From positions 38,703,938 to 38,767,937 of the forward strand of contig JAGTTD010000001.1 in NCBI GenBank assembly GCA_018398585.1: a stretch of DNA of 64,000 nucleotides, in the 5' to 3' direction. The stretch comes from Simmondsia chinensis. Its lineage: Eukaryota; Streptophyta; Magnoliopsida; Caryophyllales; Simmondsiaceae. Below are positions 1-11,040 of the stretch, piece after piece. Made by a program: the position numbers and the translations under genes. The notes beneath the pieces were generated by a model, which saw nothing but the letters and a program-made list of their open reading frames with translations, was not told where the DNA came from and ran no database searches. Position 1 is the stretch's first letter, and each line of letters begins with the position of its first letter.

Positions 1-145
1 GGCAAGATGCGTGTGGCGCCAGGGTCTAGGCGAGATGTGTTGGGCGAGATCGTCTGTATCCTTATTGTTATTTCTTGCCTCGGAAACTATTAAGGCGTTG
101 TTATCACCTGGGATGGGTAAAAGAGTACCGAGAGAAAGAGAGATA

Positions 146-170
146 TGAGAGAGAGAGAGAGAGAGAGAGC
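146..170. repeat. (GA)n microsatellite
   Basis: A short pure GA run lies in otherwise unassigned DNA at the left edge of the window. It may belong to the long terminal repeat or leader of the Tat-type Gypsy element whose primer site is at 1712. Confidence 0.8.
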
Positions 171-284
171 TGAGGATCTTCTACTTCTTATTCCTTTCTC
201 CCTTCTTTTTCCCTGCGCCTACTTCCCCTTCATGTCCATGCTTATACTATGAAATCTTAAGCTTGAAGTAATAATGGCTGGAGT

Positions 285-1560
285 GTTGGTGGTCAAGTAG
301 TGATGGTTAAAGGCAGTGGGCCGAGTAGGGTGTCGATGGCTTGCTCAGTGGTGGTGGGCCGAGTTGGCATTGGGACGGCTAAGTTGGGTGTTGGGTTGGT
401 CGAGTCAGGTGTTCAAGTGGTAGAGTTGGTGTCGGGGGTGGTCGAATTGGTGTAGGGGTAAGGGTGTTCAAATTCCAGTCAGGACTGAAAAACCGAACCG
501 GACCGATCATTTGTCCAAGACCGGACAGGACCGATTCAATTTCGGTCCAGTGACCTAATTTCGGGTTTCGATCCTGTCTGGTCTAAACCCGAAAAACCCG
601 AGATCAGACCGAAAACCCGAATGATGTTGTCGGGCCTCCTATATATTTTATTAGATTATAAGTAAACTATTTTAGACTTATAACACTTGGGCTTAAAATT
701 AGTTTAACCCGTAAACATCTATATTAAATTATCTTATTTGTTTTAATGATAACTATTGCATTTTGTATATTGCTACGACTTATATGTATAATTATTTTAA
801 GTTAATTTACAAAAAATTTCATCAGTTATTACTGAAGAATCACGAAATATGAGAATCAAATCAAAGGGGCCCCATTGTCGAGGTCAAGTTAAGTAAATAC
901 AAGTTGTTATGATGAGTCATGGTATTTGTGGGTGAACCTGTGTATTTTTATATTTTTTATTTATTTCTATTGTTTATTTTTTTTTTTTTTTCCTATTAGT
1001 GGCCTTTAAAGTTGACCAAATTCGACAAAATGTTCTAAATTTAACTTCTATTAAAAAATAAAGAAATGATAATCGTCCAAATTGGTACGGTCCAGTCCGG
1101 TCAATGAAGTAACTAGTTCGGTCTTCGGTCTTAAAAAGAGGCCAATTTCGGTCTTCGATCGGGTCCGGTCCTGTCCGGGTTTGGAACGATGAACACCCCT
1201 AATAGGAGGTAGCCACATTGGGTGTTGGGGTGGCCTAGTCAAGTGTACGAGTGGCTGAGTTGGCGTTAAGGGTGGCCAAGCTAGGTGTTGATGGCTTGCT
1301 CGATGGTGGTGGGTCGAGCTGGGTGTTGGGACAACCGAGTTTGGTGTTGGTGTCACCGAGTTTGGTGTTTGGTTGGCTGAGTTGGCATTGGGGGTGGCCG
1401 AATTGATGTAGCAGGTAGCCAAGTTTGGTGTTGGGTGGCGAAATCGGGTGCTCAGGTGGCCGAGTTGGGTGTTGATGACTTGCTCGGTAGTGGTGGGCTG
1501 AGCTGGGTGTTGGGAAGCTTGAGTTGGGTGTTAGGGTGGCTTGCTCGTAGATGACTAGGC
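285..1560. repeat. Degenerate GC-rich minisatellite, interrupted by a MITE
   Basis: Variants of a motif close to GTGGCCGAGTTGGGTGTTGG recur many times in 285..460 and again in 1205..1560. Spacing is irregular (roughly 20 to 40 bases). The array is split by the hAT-like element at 461..1200. It lies upstream of a Gypsy primer-binding site (1712), so it is probably part of the 5' LTR or leader of that element. Long antisense reading frames over the array (to about 1621) are by-products of its composition and are not called as genes. Confidence 0.7.
461..1200. mobile_element. hAT-like non-autonomous element (MITE)
   Basis: The ends are inverted: the left reads AGGGTGTTCA and the right, reverse complemented, reads AGGGGTGTTCA. 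Both are followed by subterminal arrays of CCGGACAGGACCGA-like motifs, a common layout in plant hAT MITEs. The flanks are minisatellite units, and a uninterrupted unit at about 1391..1430 serves as an empty-site reference. By that comparison about 8 bases resembling TAGGGGTA are duplicated, imperfectly. No transposase is encoded. The superfamily call rests on the end sequence and is not certain. Confidence 0.55.
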
Positions 1561-1711
1561 TTAGATAACCTACGTGCCACATGTACCTGCTATGTAGATT
1601 CAATGTGAATACTCCTTGCATGTTTTAAATGAAGGACACAACAACTTTAATAGGGCTCTTCTTTGGCATAACATTCTCATCTCTTTATTTCTATCCGTTG
1701 TCTAAAATAAT

Positions 1712-1730
1712 TTGGCGTTGTCTACGGGAA
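1712..1730 (+). other. Primer-binding site of the Tat-type Gypsy
   Basis: TTGGCGTTGTCTACGGGAA matches, with substitutions, the TTGGCGCCGT-type primer site usual in Tat elements. It marks the junction between 5' LTR and internal region. Confidence 0.6.
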
Positions 1731-2159
1731 CCACGATGCAAGAATCATCCCAGCACCATAACCACCGCCCTGACTCAGAAAGGGCGGATCCTGTCATCAG
1801 AACTCAGTTAAGCGAACTCTAGGCTATGTTGAACCAGCCGCTCCAAAGGCTCCCAAACCTAAGGGCTAATAGGAACATCCAAACAATGGACTTTCAAACA
1901 CCAGAGCCGTTCATTCCTAGGAAGACAGTCCCTCTAGAAGTCATGCCAAGACATCACACCGTTCTCTTACCAAGCTAGGTTTGGTTGCAACTCGAACTCT
2001 TTCATTAAGGTCCAAAGGGGAATCCTCTGTGGCTCCTATGTTTTCCCGTAACAGAACCCCTGCCTTCCGTGAAAGATGACAAGAGGAGCAACCGATGGAT
2101 ATACCTATGACCCATCCCTCTTTTCCCCTCACATACTAGTAGCTCTTGTCAAAAAGGTT

Positions 2160-2935
2160 AAAATTCTAAATCTTGAACCCTTTGACGGAACCCAAGATCC
2201 ATAGGATCACCTTGCCTGCTTCACGGCATGGATGTCCTTATAAAACGCCAAGGAAGAAGTGTGGTGTAAATGCTTTATTGCCACCATCAAGGGTGTGGCA
2301 CAAGCATGCTTTGCATCCTTACCTAGGGGATCAAGACACAGCCACGCTGAATTGTCTGAAAGGTCTACTCATCATTTCCTTGATAATAAAAGTCACAAGA
2401 AGAAGGCAACACAATTAATAAGTTTGCAAAGTACGAAAATGAAATGTTAAGGGATTTTGTACAGAGGTTTTTGAGGGAAATGGTGGATATTACTGACTTG
2501 TCGAATGTGATGGTGATTAGTGCCTTCACCCACAGTTTGAGAGATTCTAGCTTTAAATTCTCATCGGCAAAGAATTAGCCGACAACTGTGGAAGAATTGT
2601 GACCAAAAGCAAACAAGTACATAATGGCGAAGGACATCATGTCTACAAAAAGCCACTAAATGAAACAAGAAAGGGCGAAGATCCTTGATTAACAAACAGT
2701 CCTCAAGGAGCTATGGAAAAGTCCATCCGAGGCTTTAAGCGCCCTCAATTTCCGTAACCAATGATCTTTGAAAGTACAACCGACACAGATACTCTACGAA
2801 GACGGGAAACGGAGCTCCTACAGCCATCGAGAAAGATGATAACTCCATCCCATCAAAGAGAAGGATCCAAATGGTATGAGTTCCACCAGGATCATGGGCA
2901 CAAAACAGATGCTTGCAAACACTTTAGGTGTTGGA
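2160..2935 (+). pseudogene. Gypsy gag remnant
   Basis: Broken frames contain recognisable Tat gag pieces. An FDGTQDP-like segment followed by a DHLACFTAWM-like segment lies near 2180..2235, and a nucleocapsid-like HQDHGHKTDACKHF segment lies at about 2878..2925. There are several stops and frame changes between them, so no functional capsid protein can be made. A 20- to 30-base G tract at about 3090..3120 follows. Confidence 0.65.
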
Positions 2936-3299
2936 TATAAGAACTGATACAAAAAGGATTTATGGGAAATTATGCGGGCTTTTCGAAGCTAAAGTACAAA
3001 AGAATGGAAATTCCTCTCAAGCATTGTCCAAGGACAAAAGACTTAACATTCTAAAAAGGTGATTGCCACCATTGCGCCGGAGAGAGAGGGGGGGGGGGGG
3101 GGGGAGGGGGGGGGGGGGGGCGGCTTGGTGGCAAATGGATCTCAAAACACCCATCGTAGTCACATTACAACAACAACAACAACATATCATAGTCACATTC
3201 AAAAGCTTAATAACGAAGATGAAACGAAGCAAAAACGAAGGTGGCACACTTGCATAGTTTTTTTTCCGTAGCAGATGCTGAAGAGATTCGGCAGTCTCA

Positions 3300-3470
3300 T
3301 GACGATCCCGTGGTCATCACGTTGGAAATTGATTCGTCATAGGTACATTGAGTTTTAGTTCATCAGGGGAGTTTGGCTGATATTATGTTTCGCTTTTGTT
3401 TTGAGAAGTTAGAAATAACGAAGGAAGAACTTCAGCTAGTAAAGCACCTAGCGGTAGGGTTTAGAGAGAT
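3300..3470 (+). pseudogene. Gypsy protease remnant
   Basis: Translation gives VVITLEID and then a GSLADIMF segment in the place where a Tat protease has its active-site D-S/T-G followed by SADILF. The aspartate triad is not preserved. The position between gag and RT supports the call; by itself the match is weak. Confidence 0.4.
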
Positions 3471-4143
3471 CCCATAACTTCCCTAGAAAACATCAAGAAA
3501 GCGTCCACATTCCAGAGTTCGGTGGGTACAAGGACCCTGGAAATTGAGTGGTTGTAGTGAATATTCCATCGTCCTATAACATGATTGTCAGACGACCTAC
3601 ACTTAATTGCTTGAAAGGGGTAGTTTCTACTTACCTCCTTGTAATGAAATTCATCACTGATGAAGGGGTTGTGGTTGCCATTTGAAGAAATTAGTGCACC
3701 GCAAGAGAATTTTACCATGCCACCTTATGTCTTCCAAAGACCAGCACATCCGATGTCGCATATCCTATCGTCAACTTGGAAACCATTTTTCCTATTGAAG
3801 GACAAGAGGGTCACAATATTGAGAAGACAGAAAAACTCGAAATCGAACAAAACTGACATGTTAGAGTGGCGGCCCATCTACCGCCCGCCCTAAAGGCACA
3901 AATATGCAATTGCTAGCACAATACTAGGAGGTTTTTACTTATTCAATCAAAGAAATGCCAGGAATTGACATCAATGTTATCTGTCATCACCTTAATGTAA
4001 AGGCAGATGCAACACCGGTGAAACAAAAGTGGCGACATTTTTTCTCGAAAGAGATGAGGGGATATAGGTGGAGATAAAAAAGGTTGAAGAGTGCAAACTT
4101 TATCCCTGAGGTGAAATATCTAGAATGGATATCAAACATGGTC

Positions 4144-4750
4144 TTAGTGAAAAATCCCAACAACGGTTGGCAATTGCGTGTTGATTTCACTAATTGAAAT
4201 AAGGCTTGTCCTCAGGACGCATATCCCTTGCCAAAAATTGATCAGCTCTTCGATTCCACGGCTGGAAATGTATTGTTTAGCTTCATGGATACTTTCTCTG
4301 GATACTACCAAATCCGGATGAGATCTGAATACGAAAAAAAACACAACATTCATTACCAGGGTGGGAACTTTTTCTAAGAGGTAATACCTTTCGGAAAGAA
4401 AAATGCTAGCACTGCCTACCAGCGCATGATGGATAAGGTTTTCTCTCCTCAGATTGAATGCCACATGGAGGTGTACGTGGATGATATGATAGTAAAATCA
4501 GTATCTATGTTGGCCCATGTTAGCTATCTTAAAGGAACACTAGGAGCCCTCAAAAAGTATGGCATGAGGTTGAACTCAACAAAGTGTACCTTTCGAATTC
4601 CATAAGAGACGTTTCTAGGGTTTGTCTTTAATGCTTGTGGAATGAAAGTAAGTCCAGTAAAGATGAAAGCCATCCTCGAAATGGGGGAACTAAAATGTCG
4701 ACAAGATGTACAGCGCCTCGCCGAGTGCCTTGTGTCATTAAGGAAGTTAT
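4144..4750 (+). pseudogene. Gypsy reverse transcriptase remnant
   Basis: Shifting frames read LRVDFT, NKACPQDAYPLPKIDQLFDS, FSFMDTFSGYYQIRM and then VYVDDMIVKS. The catalytic YVDD box lies at about 4471..4500. These are the conserved RT blocks of Tat Gypsy elements. In-frame stops, for example within the DFT.NK block, and frameshifts show it is dead. Antisense frames across the same interval are shadows. Confidence 0.8.
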
Positions 4751-4794
4751 TAGTCATTCAACCAAGAAGGCGTTACCTTTCTTTCTAGTTCTAT

Positions 4795-5510
4795 GAAAGA
4801 AAGTAGCATTTAAATGGACTTCGGAATGTGAGCAAGCCCATGCACAATTAAAGGAGCATCTTTCAAGTTTTTCAGGAATAATAAAGCCAAAGCTTGAGGA
4901 GGAGTTGTTTATGTATATAGCCCCTTAGGAAGAAATGGTGAGTGCCGTAATAGTTGTGGAAAGATAGAGATGCCAACATCCGGTGTACTTTGTAAGCCAC
5001 ATGCTGAAAGGGGTCGAACGTTGCTATTCTTCAATCGAAAAGTTTGTCTTAGCAATCATTATGGGAACTCAAAAATTGTGACCCTACTTTTAGGTGCATC
5101 ATGCTATGGTTCTTTTACCTAAGAGGGTACCAACACGCAAGCACTGGATCCCATTAAAACTCCAAAGTTAAGCATGCTTAGGCGAGAGTAGTACCAAGAT
5201 GGGTGACCTCCTGGTAAGTCCTTGTGCTGCACCCCTCAGGTTGGGGGTTCTTGGAAACAGCCACCCTTCAGGGTACCCTGAAGGGGGAAGCCCTGAAGGG
5301 GGAAGGTTACATACATCCCTCCCCCCCCGACCCAGCTTAAGCAGGAGCCCTTGGGGCACTGGGAATGTGTGTTGCTTTTTTATGCTATGGTTCTTTCAAA
5401 CCACCGATTACAAAAGCTGCTCCGGAAACTAAATTGTTCAACATGCATGTTAAACTAGGCAATATAACTCTCCAAATATGATATCGAGTTTCGTCAAAAA
5501 CAGCGATTAA
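4795..5510 (+). pseudogene. Gypsy RNase H remnant, split by a SINE
   Basis: An FKWTSECEQAHAQLK segment (about 4808) and a YSSIEKFVLAI segment (about 5023) are typical of the RT-RNase H junction and RNase H. The 5S-SINE at 5116..5381 interrupts the domain and reading resumes at 5397 with a KLFNMHVKLG-like segment. The domain then stops at 5510, where the Harbinger element begins, and continues at 11041 with KAQALVDFIVEC. Confidence 0.7.
5116..5381 (+). mobile_element. 5S-rRNA-derived SINE, full-length copy A
   Basis: The head (about 5121..5236) follows plant 5S rRNA almost throughout, including GCACTGGATCCCATTA, the box A region AAGTTAAGCATGCTTAGGC and the box C core GATGGGTGACCTCCTGG. A body of about 140 bases follows (GGAAACAGCC..., AGGAGCCCTTGGGGCACTGGG) and a T-rich end. 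Exact 15-bp target duplications ATGCTATGGTTCTTT flank it at 5101..5115 and 5382..5396, proving insertion by retroposition. The body matches the 3' end of the RTE LINE at 44109..44245. 5S-derived SINEs are an established class in animals; the sequence alone does not show whether this family has been described. Confidence 0.92.
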
Positions 5511-5674
5511 GGCTCCCTTTGGAACTTGGAAAAGTGTATGAAGAGAAAAAAAACATGGAGGAAAATGGTTTTCCTATGTTTGAAAATCAAGAAAATTGTC
5601 AAGGAAAAAAATTGTATGGAAAATAAAAAAAATGTTACAACATGTTTTGGGAAAAGACTTTTTTCTACTTTCCA

Positions 5675-5858
5675 ATGGAGTGGTATGGAGAAGAAATCCT
5701 GGGCTTTTGTTCCACGAGCTTGGGATAAACTTTGTTGGCCTATCAATGAAGGGGGGCTCGGTATCAAACAAATTGAAAGTTGGAACCTTACTCAAATAAT
5801 GCATACTCTCTGGTATATTCAGGATAAGAAGGATTCATTGTGGGTTCAATGGATTCAT

Positions 5859-5923
<65 letters not shown>

Positions 5924-6721
5924 AGGGGTGATTTTTGGCAGTTGGACACAATGAAAAATGACTCTTCTCATTGGAAAATGTTGATAATATGTCGGGACAG
6001 GCTTCTTGCCCAGTTTGCTTTGGTTCAGGAAGCTCAACAGACGCTGCAGATTTGTGTTCGAGAAGGCCACTTCAAATGCAGCACGGCTTATCACTTAGTG
6101 TGAGCCCACCAAGAGAAAAACCACTGGGGGCACACGATTTGGGGTAAGTTTTCTCTTCCCAAACACAGTTTTATATTGTGGTTAGCCATATCGAGTGGTT
6201 GTTGACGGACAATAGATTACAAAGGAGAGGAGTAATGCTAGCTAGTTGTTGTGCTTTGTGTAAACAAGCCAGTGAATCTATTGAGCATTTATTTTTTTGA
6301 CTGTGTGTGGACAAAAGAGATATGGTTCGGTATTTGCCAATGGAGTGGAATTCGTTTCTCTACAAAAATCCAGCAATGTTTTGAATGGTTTGGAAAGAAG
6401 ATTAGAAGTCGACTTTCTAAGTCACATATCAAACGAGCATGCTTTGGTGTATCAGTTTACATGATTTGGACAACTAGGAACGGAAAAATCTTCAAGGAGC
6501 TAGGCAGGGGCCAAAGTTGGGTGATAAGAGAAATTCAGAAACTAGTTTGGTACAGGGTCAATTTTATGATTTAGCTTCTTTGAATCTTTTGGACTTTCCT
6601 TTGTTAGATTGAGTGTATAAGGGCCGAGGGCCTATACTTTTTGCATCCTTTGATACTGTTTGTACAAAATTTTGATATATATATATATATAGGAACTGCG
6701 CTTGCCTTTTGGCAAAAAAGT
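5675..6721 (+). mobile_element. L1-type LINE 3' fragment
   Basis: Broken frames read FQWSG, then a W..LCWPINEGGLGIKQIE segment, KDSLWVQWIHE, KRGDFWQ and, beyond, a domain with a CALCKQASESIEHLFF-like Cys/His pattern. This is the C-terminal region of plant L1 ORF2 (zf-RVT type). Candidate target duplications are TACTTTCC (5667..5674) and TGCTTTCC (6722..6729). The 5' part of the LINE is absent, the usual 5' truncation. A long (TA)n run interrupts the coding sequence. Confidence 0.7.
5861..5919. repeat. (TA)n microsatellite
   Basis: About 29 TA units lie within the L1 fragment. Frames that read through it as Tyr-Ile repeats are artefacts. Confidence 0.95.
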
Positions 6722-6853
6722 TGCTTTCCTCTTAAAAATGTGAGGAAAATGGAAAAAAATTTTTATAGCCCAAGTTAGTCAGCCCAGTGTTCAAAAGAAA
6801 AGGAAGTTAGTTAGCCCATTCATTTTTAGTCAAGCATCTTCCAACTTGAGACG

Positions 6854-6880
6854 AAACCCTAAACCTAACCCTAACCCTAA
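6854..6880 (+). repeat. Short telomere-like AACCCTA cluster
   Basis: Four near-perfect AACCCTA units sit in the region upstream of the transposase of the Harbinger element. A cluster this short is better read as a telo-box-type motif near a former promoter or leader than as an interstitial telomere. Confidence 0.6.
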
Positions 6881-7559
6881 CATCCCTTCATTTCCTCTCA
6901 GAAATTTGAACCCTAGCATCCCAAATGTCCAAAATTGCAAGATTGCTCCGAATTCAAACCACTGAATTCAAAAAATTGAATTTGACGCAATGAATTCAAA
7001 CACCATGAATTTGAATCAAGTAAGAAATGCTTGGAATCCTTCTATGAAACATTCAAAATTGCAAGAGCAAGGTTCATCCTCAAGTCAAAAAGATTCTAAA
7101 AGGCCAATGGAACGTCCACCACAGCTAACATCACATACCAGAGTTGCCATTGATGAAACTCCTTCGAGATTTAGTCTATTGAGGAATTTGGATGATTCTA
7201 AAATTCTGTATGAGAGTGAAGAGGTCGGATTTGAACAAGTATGATATCTTCAATTTTGTCTACGCAATCTACGTTTTGTGGATTAATTTTGAATAATTTT
7301 GCTTGAGCTCAATTAAATTTGGATTAATTTAGGTAGGGCTTAGTTGGTTGATTGGTATGATGAGGTTGGATTTTCTTATTGGTTGATTATTGCCGCCATG
7401 AATGTGGGTAAAATTAAATTCATGCTTGTGTACACACACTCATATCTAATATCGCTTTTGATAATTAGGCTAAAATTTCCAAGTGCATCAGGGAAACTCA
7501 AAGTATATCTTGAGTTATTTGTTCTTTGAAGCCTCTAAGCTTGAGTTGAACATTTGATA

Positions 7560-8950
7560 TACAAAAATGTCTTATGTCTTTGCTTAAACTATTTTGTAGA
7601 TGCATGATGAGGATTGAGAAAAGTTTAGAAAAAGGGCCGCAGCTCGTGTCGCTATTTATGGGGCTTATGCGGCAAGCCTTGTTGTAGTTGTTTGTCATAG
7701 TAATTATGCTGGTAGATCTATCTCTAGGATGACAAGATTTTTTAAGAAGACTAACACTGGAAAAAGATAAAGATTGTCGCAATGAGTTACACATGGGAAA
7801 AGATGCTTTTTCTAGGTTAGTTCAGATATTACGTGATTCGGGGAGATTGAAGGACACATGTTATAGTATTGTTGAGGAACAAGTTGCTAAGTTCCTTCAT
7901 ATTATTGGACATAATAGAATAAATTGGTTGGTAAAATTAGATTATTGGTGTTGGGAAAACAGTGAGTAGACACTTTCATAATATTTCGAGAGCTATCATA
8001 TCATTGGAAGGAATATTCTTAAAGAAACTTGATGGATCTGAATGCCCACAAGAAATAGTGAATAATCCAAGGTTCTTTCCGTATTTTAAGGTAAATTTCA
8101 ATAGTAAGTAATACTTGTATTTTAAATTATCATTATATCAATAATTCTAAAATTAATTCATGTTGTCTAAGATTGTGTTGGTGCACTTAATGGATCACAT
8201 TTCTTGTCAAGGTGTCAAGTGATATGGTGCAAAGTTATCAAGGTCGAAAGTCATATCCCACCATGAATGTATTGGCCACTTGTCTCTTTAATTTGAAATT
8301 CACTTATATTTTGCCAAGTTGAGAAGGTTTTGCTTCTAATTCAAGAATTCTGAACAATGCATTAGAGAGGAAGATAGATAGGTTAGAGGTCCCTGATGGT
8401 AGATACTATCTTGTAGATACTGGGTATCAATTGAGGCCTGGGTTCTTGGCTCCATATCGAAAAACATGTTACCATTTGAAAGAGTATAGTGTTCTTGCTC
8501 CCCAAAATGCCAGGGAAATTTTCACCCATAGACATTCTTCTCTTTGTAATGCCATTGAACAAGCATTTAGTGTCCTAAAAAAGGGGTTTCCTATTTTAGC
8601 TAGTGGAACTGAGCCTTTTTACCAGGTAGATGCACTAGCTAATACTATGCTAACAGGATGTATATTACATAATCATTTTGGGGGTCCTCGGAAACAGCCT
8701 CTCTTCAGGTTGACACCCTAAAGAGGTAAGGCTGTGTACATCTACCCTCCCCAGACCCTGCTTTTGTGGGAGCCCTTGAGGCACTGGGATTGTTGTTGTT
8801 GTTGTTGTATTTAATGGGTGTTGATCTAGATATGGAGCTTGTAATTGAGGTTGATCGTGAATTTCTTAGTGTGAACACAACATCTTCTGATTTTGCTCTG
8901 TCAAATTCACTTCATGAGTGTAGAGAAATGAAAGAACTTAGAAGTTAGTT
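7560..8950 (+). pseudogene. PIF/Harbinger DDE transposase, pseudogene
   Basis: Translation across frames gives an N-terminal block EEQVAKFLHIIGHN, then DCVGALNGSHF (8172..8204), EGFASNSRIL, RYYLVDTGYQLRPGFLAPY, and a C-terminal IEQAFSVLKKGFPIL and ANTMLTGCILHNHF (to about 8679). These are the blocks of the plant Harbinger/ALP1-like nuclease. The first catalytic aspartate (normally GAIDGTH) is Asn here and the second (normally A.DSR) is also Asn; the final Glu in NAIEQ remains. Several stops and frameshifts also occur. A SINE/LINE tail splits the HNH-LMGVDLD segment at 8680..8807, and the C-terminus resumes at 8812. Confidence 0.8.
8680..8807 (+). mobile_element. 5'-truncated LINE/SINE tail, copy C, ending in (TTG)n
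   Basis: The stretch reads GGGGGTCCTCGGAAACAGCC, GGTAAGGCTGTGTACATC, GGGAGCCCTTGAGGCACTGGG and ends in repeated TTG. It matches the body of the 5S-SINEs and the 3' end of the RTE LINE at 44109..44245. No 5S head is present. It splits the transposase frame after HNH, and the frame resumes with MGVDLDMEL. A short ATTT may be the target duplication. Confidence 0.75.
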
Positions 8951-9649
8951 GGCAAATGCAATGTTAACGGACAACAGTAATAGACATAATGCTCATTCGT
9001 GATAAATTTTCGTTTCCTATTACTAAGGTGAGTCTCGACATTTATAATGGTGAATTATTTGAATGAAATAATGTTAGTAATACATCTTTCCCATTACACA
9101 TGGGAAAGTAAATGGTTCATTGTGCTTGGTAATGTTGGATTCTGTGGTATTAGTGCATGGTTGGGTCTTGAATTGCTCAACGATTTCGTTAGTGAGACAG
9201 GCTACGTTGCTGCTTTTTGTCAGTGTTCTTTATAATTACCAGAGATTTTTCTGATCTTTTTCTACTTTATGTATTATCTATGATAACCATAATATAACCA
9301 ATATAATTTTATTTTCTTTTTGTGGTAATGGGATTTTTTTTTGTTCTTGGACAATATCTTGAAATTCATTTACTCTTGCTATTGTTGAACTAGTTTTTTG
9401 GAGTTGATCTTTTGAGACTGATTGACCAAATTTATAACATGAGTATGTTAAAAGCAAACAGATTGTATGGTTCTATATGTGGCTATTTGTAACAAAGTCT
9501 AATGGAAGGTAGCAAGTAACAATCAAGGTATGTTGTTAAGGTTTATGTGGGCACATAAATTTTCAAAGAAAGAATGTGTATTCTTAATTGGTCTAACTTG
9601 CTCTCAAGAAGAAGTTGATGTTGAGGAGGATGGAGCACATTAATGGTGA

Positions 9650-10700
9650 AAAATAAAATTTAGATGTGGAATGCTAACATGGACTATTTTCTAGTAGATC
9701 TGCTTATAAAACAAATGGAGAAGGGACAGAAAGTTGGTAGCACGTTCATAAACTCGGCGTTTGCAAGTGTAGCTCAATCTATGACCAATGAGTTCAAATT
9801 GTTATGTTCAAGTGATAATATCCAATATCGAATGACAACATTGAGAAATACATATCTTGCAGCTAAGAAAATTCTAAGTCAGAGTGGTTTTGGATATAAC
9901 GACTAGTGTGGAATGATTATATCCAGGCATGAATTTTATTTGGTAAATAATTGAAACAATACAATATTGAAGATTTTATGTTCTTTGAATGTTTATTTCG
10001 TATAAAGTAAGCCACAAGCTGCAACATATTGGTATAAGCCCATCAAAAACTTCTACAAGTTAGATACCCTATGGAAGAGATTGAACTATAGGAAGTCTTG
10101 CGGTTGGGCCAAAGGAGAGGCAGCGTCGATGGGCTTCAAAAGAGACATTGTCTATTGAAACTTCAAATCAAGATAAGTTACCTTTGGATCAATCTCATGA
10201 GGAGATATCATCATCCACGCATCCTACTCTAGTTAAAGAGAAAGAGAAAAAGAAACGAAAAATCTCGACAGTTGACATTGTGTGTGAGGAGTTAGTCTAT
10301 CAAAGCTGGTATGGAAGCAGTGGTTGTTGCTCTTGATAGAGGCAATTCACGGGACTATACCGAGGAATCTTTATATAATGAGATCATGTAGGTATTTTCC
10401 TAACCAAAAAAATATTGAGGGTTGAAGTTTTAATTCAAATGTTGCAATGAGCTTTCGTACATAAAAAGCCTCAAACCTAGTTGTTGTTTTTTAGCTTTCT
10501 TTATTCTCTTTGCCAATTGCTTCTCTTTACATGCCATTAAAGATTTGACATAGGTTGATGACTTGAATGAGACAGCGCCAATGAAGATTTATCAAGAGCT
10601 CTCTGCTAATCCAAGTTCTTTTAGAGCATTTCTTGCTTGTCCAATTGCACGACATGGGCTATGGTTGAAAGTGAAATTTGGATCTAATATTTAGGAGGCA
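9650..10700 (+). pseudogene. Harbinger accessory protein with Myb/SANT-like DNA-binding domain, degenerate
   Basis: An 80-codon open stretch at 9664..9906 reads MWNANMDYFLVDLLIKQMEK and ends ILSQSGFGYND, the pattern of the plant Myb/SANT-like domain found in the second gene of PIF/Harbinger elements. That protein helps the transposase bind the element ends. Downstream frames give a Y.YKPIKNFYKLDTLWKR block and a C-terminal LNETAPMKIYQELSANPSSFRAFLACP block (about 10555..10650), also typical. Stops between blocks show it is inactive. Confidence 0.7.
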
Positions 10701-11040
10701 TAAGGATTTGAGTCTGTACTCATTTTTTCTAGATTTTGTTTACTCATTTTGGTTCTATTTGGTGAATTTCGATGATGCTATTTCTCTAGTTGAATATCTT
10801 TTGGAGCTTCTAAGTATGTATAACATATTATATTAGATATAGCTTCTTTTTTTCCATTTCATTTTCTTTGAACCAAACAGCGGAAAAAAAAATATGATCA
10901 TGGAAACTTGCTTTCTTTCCTTCATTTTCCTTGGCCTCGGAATAAAGGAAACAAAGTTAATTTCTCCTAGTTTCTTTCCTTTAAACTTTTTTTCCTCACA
11001 TTTTTCTTTCCTTCTAATTTTCAGGGTTTCAAACAAAGCC

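Larger units (their letters stand above)
5511..11040 (+). mobile_element. PIF/Harbinger transposon (5.5 kb, degenerate autonomous type)
   Basis: Terminal inverted repeats begin GGCTCCCTTTGGAACTTGG on the left and, reverse complemented, GGCTTTGTTTGAAACCCTG on the right. The target duplication is TAA (5508..5510 and 11041..11043), the signature of PIF/Harbinger. The Gypsy RNase H reading frame continues across the removed element (TAI, then KAQALVDF), which fixes both ends. Two genes characteristic of the superfamily are present as relics: a DDE transposase (about 7560..8950) and a Myb/SANT-like DNA-binding protein (about 9650..10700). An L1 fragment and a LINE/SINE tail have inserted inside. 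Confidence 0.88.

Noticed and set aside
3059..3271. Gly-rich and Pro-rich ORFs around 3090..3120
   Set aside because: Produced by a poly-G tract inside a dead Gypsy gag-pol.
5121..5236. Stand-alone 5S rRNA gene
   Set aside because: The 5S sequence is mutated, joined to a non-ribosomal body, has no tandem neighbours and the whole unit is flanked by a 15-bp duplication, so it is a SINE head.
5526..5921. 131-codon ORF ending in Tyr-Ile repeats
   Set aside because: It crosses the Harbinger/L1 boundary and runs into a (TA)n microsatellite; only the L1-derived middle part is meaningful.
6854..6880. Interstitial telomere
   Set aside because: Only about four units; too short, and located in a transposon leader.
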